Assembly: GCA_029962745.1 (NCBI GenBank)
Contig: CM057156.1
Location: forward strand, 2,564,114 to 2,628,113
Direction of reading: 5' to 3'
DNA length: 64,000 nt
Origin: Echinometra lucunter
Lineage: Eukaryota > Echinodermata > Echinoidea > Camarodonta > Echinometridae
Part shown: piece by piece, positions 58,516 to 64,000 of the stretch
How positions within the stretch are numbered: position 1 is the first letter of the stretch
Layout: each line of letters starts with the position of its first letter
Position numbers and translations under genes: made by a program
The notes under the pieces: model-generated
The model's database searches: none
What the model was told of the DNA's origin: nothing
The model's input: only the letters and a program-made list of their open reading frames with translations

Positions 58516-60270
58516 AAAAACTTCATGAAAGGATAGTTTAAGTCTATTTAGACTTATCTCCATCGCAATGCAGCACAATCATGCGTGTAAGAACTATTTT
58601 ATGAAAACCTCTTTAATGACCGGAAAATAAACATAAGTTTGTCATATTTGAAAAGGAGGGGCTACCCCCTTTTAATTTTATTTGTGTGAGTGTGTGTGCG
58701 TGTTAAAATGGAGCTTCTATCTCCGCGACTCTTCACAGGTATTGTAGATTTCCTCTTTGAAAACTTTTCGCCCCCTCCAATATGTCCAATTTCTGTTTCT
58801 GAAATCATGAATGTAGGAATGCCAATGAAATTAATGAAATTTATTAGCAAACAATATCAACCTTACCTCTGATTCCTTTTTTCGTGTCTGTTTTGGGGCT
58901 TTTGATTTTTGTAGCCATAAAATGAATCTGCTTTCGTTTAATTTCTAACCACATTAATGAAGGAAGCACAGTGCACGCCATGACTACTTCTATCCTATCC
59001 TTACATATCCCTCCCGGGCCTTGCAGGTGTCTTTCCGTTCTACTCATGTGTCCTATCTCTCCTAATATGAAATGCTCGAGGAAAAAAAAAAGAAAGGAGA
59101 GGAGGGTGCAATTTTATCATAAGAGTATATAAAAAAAAATAAAAGGAAGACACCGATTTTTCTTCTGGATGTTCTGTGCCTTCGGGCAATGGTGTATTTA
59201 CAGACAATGTATGACTTTTAAAATGCTTTGACCCAGTTCTTCCAGTAAAAAACAAAATTAGAACGGAAAACGTACACGTGCAACCTTTATGTTTATTGGC
59301 AATCAAAAACGAAAACGTGGCGGCGTCTGCACATAAACCTAGCTTAATCAGTATGAAGACAACACAATGACTTGCAGTCACTGATTAAAGAACCTGCGAA
59401 ATTTGTAAGGTAGAGCAATCACACCTAAATAAATATATAACATAATAATGTGATGACCCCGTTTTGGTTACTCCAAATTGTTTGGGGTATTGGGGCGTGT
59501 CGGCTCTGCTTTTGAAGTTTGTTTATAATTACCTTTTCTCATTAGGCAATAGCCTGAATCTATGCTCTTATTCAATAACTTTTAGATGTGCATGTGCAAG
59601 ATCAAACGGATCTTATTCTTATGCGACTGCTTTTGCATTGCAAGCATTATATTATTTTTAAATGGGGTTTCTGAAGGTTTGTCGTTCATGCTGAAATATT
59701 TAAACTTCATTTCAATTCAATTCATTTCATATTTATTGATATATTATCCTGACGTTGAAGAATTATCATCAAAACAAAACAGAACAAAATTAACAGAAGC
59801 ATGTTGAATAATGATAACAGAATACGAAAAAGCAAAGGCACATTATATCAAAACAAAATTATGTATAGTTATCAGGTATTACTTAGTAGAAACTAAACTA
59901 AACAAAACATGATCGAAGCATATACTTGACAGAAAAGTAATACCGCTATCCTTAAAACAAAAGCATAACAAAAACAGAGACAAAATAATCGACAAAACAT
60001 AGGAACATTGTATCACCTTTCTGAAGAGGAAGAGAAAAAATTGTTAAAGCATTCCTTCACGTAGTCTCGAAGTTAAACAAACGAGATTTGTGCATAATTA
60101 TTAATCAATCCTCATCTGTTCGAGAATGCTGTCACAAGGCTGTGAAACAATTTCAAAGATGAATTTTTATTTTACCCCCCCCCCCCCCACCCAATCCGAA
60201 ATAGTAAATATTTTGCAAACATGGTCCCCTGGACCCATCAGAAGAACAGCCCAAGTGTGGAGAATGAATG

Positions 60271-60275
<5 letters not shown>
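58516..60275. other. DNA with LINE-tail-like segment, no gene seen
   Basis: CAATTCAATTCATTTCATATTTATT at 59710 followed by A-rich sequence resembles a minus-strand LINE 3' end with a (ATTGA)n tail. Poly-C occurs at 60175-60188. Confidence 0.45.

Positions 60276-60322
<47 letters not shown>
60276..60322. repeat. (TA)n microsatellite
   Basis: About 47 bp of pure TA, 55 bp before the perfect palindrome. Confidence 0.9.
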
Positions 60323-60324
<2 letters not shown>

Positions 60325-60376
60325 AAAGAAATTTAACAAATACAAACAACTTTGGCAACTTCCTTGTAAATAATAA

Positions 60377-60450
60377 ACACTGAAAGAAATGAAAATGGGA
60401 GAATAATAATTGCGCAATTATTATTCTCCCATTTTCATTTCTTTCAGTGT
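60377..60450. repeat. Perfect 74-bp palindrome
   Basis: ACACTGAAAGAAATGAAAAT at the left mirrored without a single mismatch to ATTTTCATTTCTTTCAGTGT, with centre GCGC at 60412-60415 and no loop. A TA run follows directly. Confidence 0.95.
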
Positions 60451-61599
60451 ATATATATATATTGGTGGTAGTGGTGGTAGCGGTGGCTTATTCCATAGTG
60501 CCAGTGTTAGGAATGAAAGTTGAAAGCGAATCATTCTCCATTTTTCAAGGTGGACATGGATGTAACTCGTCCCCCCCCCCCCCCCCCCATGGAATGACAA
60601 ACACCCATCCCCAGAGAAAAAAAAAAGAAATAATAACGAAACAAATTAACTGATTCAAATTTTAAATAATAACAACAAAACGGCAGGGAATAGGGAATAG
60701 AGAAGAAGGGAAAGAAAAGAAATTTAATCATTATTTGATTTTCATTATTTCATTATTTAATTTACATGTTGCTTTTTTGTCGATGACTAAAAAACGACTG
60801 AAATTCACAATCGAGTCATTAAATAGTTATAAGCAGAATATACCGTAGTGCCTTTTAATTATAACAATAACAAGGACGAAAATTCAATCCGTTAATGTTA
60901 TAATTTCACACTCAATTAAAGTTAATAATCTAATCCACTTTTTATCCGCAGACTTCATCATACGTCATACTGCTGGTGTGGTACCAGGCATATCGGTAGT
61001 GAATATCCTCTTACGCACATTTAGAAGAAAGGAAGGACTTTGTCATTTTTCTTCTTACGTTGATTTTCTCGCACGTAAGTGTGTCACTTGATTTGCACAG
61101 CCAGAAGGCACTTGATTATCTGAATTACCACTGGTGAGATTCACTTTTTAACTGACAGCTAAGGTCTGCTGAGATGACAGAGTTTTCAAAAGACTGGTAG
61201 GAATCACTTGGTTGCTATGACAACCAATAACCATAAAGGCAGACGTGCACTCATGAGCTCACTTTATATGCTGCGGACCGCGCTACCATGGCTACAGTTG
61301 TTTCATTTTCTTCTTCTTTTCAGGGCGTTTAATAAGCATAAAAATGGTTATGACCAAAGTCATTTCTCCTAAAACCATTTTTTCTATGAGTAATTCTATC
61401 AGTCGATGACCGCTACGTAATTGTTTAAAATGGAAGTCGGACTTATGTAACGATGGGCTTTGTTATATATGAATTTCGTTCAAGCACTTAGAAATGATAT
61501 GTTGAGCTTTAGTAAGGGACTGAATCATCCTCGGACTCTTGCTTCATGTCGCTTTTTCTTGGCGTTAAAATTTCAGACATGTATTTCAAGCAATTAAAA

Positions 61600-61842
61600 C
61601 TCCCCCAACTACAGTGCCTTTTTATCTTTTCCTTTTAGTTCATATACATATATGTTTTATGTTGAGCCATTATTATTGGTTTGCCTTTTATATTGGTTTC
61701 CCAATGTTTGATGTTTTTAAACCAATTCTACATAATTATGATGAATATATTTCTTACATGTTTACCCTGTAAATTGTACATAATTCAGCTTTTTAGCTGC
61801 GAAGTTTAATACAGATAAAACCTTTTCAATTTCAATTTCAAT
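61600..61842 (+). repeat. Probable LINE 3' end with (TTTCAA)n tail
   Basis: CAGCTTTTTAGCTGCGAAG then TTTAATACAGATAAAACC and CAATTTCAATTTCAATT. The layout (conserved short hairpin, then short tandem tail) is that of CR1-like LINE 3' ends. No coding part. Confidence 0.45.
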
Positions 61843-61890
61843 TTTTTTTTTTTATAAAAGAAAAGAAAGCCGTGAATTAACACTTTTGGT

Positions 61891-61960
61891 CAGTGGCGCA
61901 ACTACGGGGGGGAGGGGCACGGGGGGGGCACGTGCCCCCCCCCCCCCCCCATCGGCTGGC
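61891..61960 (+). mobile_element. CAGTGGCGCAACTACGG terminus of a hAT-like element
   Basis: Left-end type CAGTGGCG motif followed within 15 bases by poly-G and then poly-C. The partner end was not located. Confidence 0.45.
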
Positions 61961-61961
61961 A

Positions 61962-61992
<31 letters not shown>

Positions 61993-62218
61993 AAAGGAGA
62001 AGGAAAGAGAAAAAAGGGGAAAACAAGGAGAAGGAAAATGGTACATCGGGAAGCGCTCCCTAGCTGCGCTCGCTAGCATTATTTTAAGTAACTTAACCAA
62101 TGCCGATGCTAATTACTATAATTCTTATGAAAGAAACCAGTTTGCATCTTGCATCTCAATCTAATGTTATAGGCTGCTATTGTTCCACTCATAGAATGTT
62201 AGCAATAACCACATAATA

Positions 62219-62295
62219 ATAATAATAATAATAATTCATATTTATAAAGCGCACATTCTGGTAAAGTACCACTCAAGGCGCTACATTAGAAAATC
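62219..62295 (-). repeat. L2-like LINE 3' tail
   Basis: On the minus strand AGCGCCTTGAGTGGTAC, then GTGCGCTTTATAAATATG and (ATT)n, the same 3'-end style as the LINE ending at 33395. Confidence 0.6.
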
Positions 62296-62459
62296 AATCA
62301 GTACCTAAGTAATCTTACAAGGAAAAAAACATAAAACAATTTACAATATATAACAGAAAGAAAAACGAAAAGAAAACAACAAAGAAAAGACAAATCTTCC
62401 TAATAACTTTAAGTGAACAGAAAATGTTCTGGATTGAGTGAACTGAGTGAACAGAAAAC

Positions 62460-63731
62460 ATCTGGATTTCACTCCAAGAAGTTTACTTAAAAGGGGCCTT
62501 CCAGTAAATGGCCTAGAGAAAAAACAAAAATTCCCATTTGTTCGTTTGCTAGCTCGCTACTCCCGCTAGGAAAAGCTAGAAACAAAATGATTTCTGGCAC
62601 GGCAATCATATTTCAGAAGTGAGTTAGCAAAATTTGGGCAGCGAGGAAGTTCACAAAATTACAACCCCCCCCCCAAAAAAAAAAAAAAAAAAAAAAAAAC
62701 ATCCACTGTATTTTGCTTTAACGTATTTGGAGGGGGAGGGGGTGGGCGTCGCTGACTTTGCTCGCTTGTAAAAACAGAATGGTTTCGGACGGTGAGCGAG
62801 GTACCTAAACCGATTCATATTCAGCTGTATTTACAGACAAGGATGGAATAGATTATTTAGATATTAATATTTCGATGACGAAATAACACTTCTACAATGA
62901 AAAAGGGTATAATTTTCTTCGCTCGCTCCGCTCGCTCGATAAATAATTGATTTTTTTTTCCAAAGCAAACGGATTGGGCGATTGAGGTGACCAAATGAAT
63001 AATTCAGATGTTTCACATGCTCACAATGTAATTTACTGAAGGCAGAAGGGGTGAGTGTGCGCTTCTTCGCTCGCTCGTAATGGTAAGAGACATGGTAGTT
63101 TCGGACAGAAAACAATAGACCAGGGACGTGCTGAAATAGAGTCATTGGCAGCGAGGTGATTAGATATTTAATTGAAATATCATCTGAGCCTATAGCGGTC
63201 TGATAGTGTATTTTGATAACAAAATAACATATGTTTTTAATGTAAATCAAGTTGTAAGTTTTCGGCTCGCTCGCAAAATTTAAATACAGGGTGGTATCTA
63301 GCAAGATGCATCATTTTCCAAAATTTTGTAAACGCTTCACGTCCCTGAAGACGCCTTAATTCGAGATTACTGTCGTTATTGTTAACATGATAGAAATAAC
63401 CACACACACACCCATACAAACTGTACGCAGCAGGGGGCGGGGTGGAAGTTGCCCCCCCCCCCCCCCGAGATTTTGAAAACCCAACATTTTTTTTTACTGA
63501 AAATTGTCAAAACATCCACCAAAAGTGTGTACCAGATCCTTCAATTTCCGTTATAAAAATGCAAAAGCGCCCTCATGACCAGCTCGGTTGCTTCACTCCC
63601 TCGCTTTTGTATTTCTTCGAAAATTTCATGCGCCTTGCTCCTTCCCCCCCCCCCGGAAAAATTCCGTGTACGGCCATGCTCGGTGCCCCCCCCCCCCCCC
63701 CCAATGCGATGACCCACGGTACGCCACTGTC
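62460..63731 (-). mobile_element. Possible hAT-like element with GCTCGCTCG repeats
   Basis: The end at 63731, read on the minus strand, is CAGTGGCGTACCGTGGGTC followed by poly-G. The interior holds several CGAGCGAGC words (62925-62938, 63068-63078, 63262-63272), as does the element ending at 41699. The other end is uncertain. Confidence 0.4.
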
Positions 63732-63861
63732 TGCGTTCAGCCGTGTATTGTGGCAAAATAAAAAAGGAGAGAGGAGAATAAAAATATCATAAAGAAAGAA
63801 AGAGGGAGAGGGTGAGTGATTAAAGATGGAGAGGGGGGTAAGCACAGAGAGAGAGAGACAG

Positions 63862-64000
63862 AGGTGTTTCAAGTTTCAAGTTTCAAGTGAGTTTATTTCT
63901 CATGTATCAGAACACAAAACATTTCAATGTAACATAAAAGTTATATACAACAACTGAAATAAGTTGGCAATACAGCGCGTCCCCCAAAAAATGTCCCTCT
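63862..64000 (-). repeat. LINE-tail-like sequence running off the window
   Basis: CAAGTTTCAAGTTTCAAGTG then GTTTATTTCTCATG; on the minus strand this is an AATAAA-containing 3' end with an (ACTTGAA)n tail. Confidence 0.5.

Overview
The window looks like metazoan nuclear DNA, most likely from an echinoderm or another marine invertebrate deuterostome. The reasons are multi-exon class-A receptor genes of the GnRH/corazonin type, long introns, AT-rich unique sequence, abundant poly-G/poly-C tracts, many short fold-back DNA transposons, tRNA-derived SINEs and decayed CR1/L2-like LINEs. There are no bacterial-style operons. Coding sequence is well under 5% of the window. The species assignment is inference from gene and repeat style.

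Region 1 (1-5386) and region 2 (11632-17065) are the same about 5.4 kb segment, nearly identical and in the same orientation. Both carry the 3' exons of one receptor gene. Region 1 stops at a run of exactly 500 N (5387-5886), at the base where the homology with region 2 is still uninterrupted. This points to an uncollapsed second haplotype scaffolded next to its allele rather than a true tandem gene pair. Between the gap and region 2 (5887-11464) lie microsatellites, fold-back elements and apparently unique intronic or intergenic DNA. The better copy has exons 11465-11666, 12867-13020 and 14882-15266 (+ strand), covering extracellular loop 2 to the C-terminus.

A second, diverged receptor of the same family lies on the minus strand, with exons 50664-50865 and 38852-39360 and an 11.3 kb intron between them. 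It shares the 202-nt TM5 exon and its phase with the first gene, but TM6 and TM7 are fused in one exon. The two genes converge. Exons for TM1-TM4 of both were not found in the window. Between them, on the minus strand, sits a single-exon 311-residue orphan seven-helix protein (27276-28211). Its receptor switch motifs are eroded, and its reading frame stops where the NPxxY tyrosine should be.

The remainder is introns and intergenic DNA dominated by mobile elements. These include hAT-like MITEs (one with a perfect 8-bp target duplication), several families of fold-back elements, a TIR element that carries its own minisatellite, a 595-bp TIR element inserted in a ~48-bp minisatellite, a 1.5 kb inverted array of ~315-bp units, a 5'-truncated and frameshifted LINE flanked by SINE pieces, and a perfect 74-bp palindrome. 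The receptors would act as neuropeptide sensors at the plasma membrane. No peptide precursor gene was seen.
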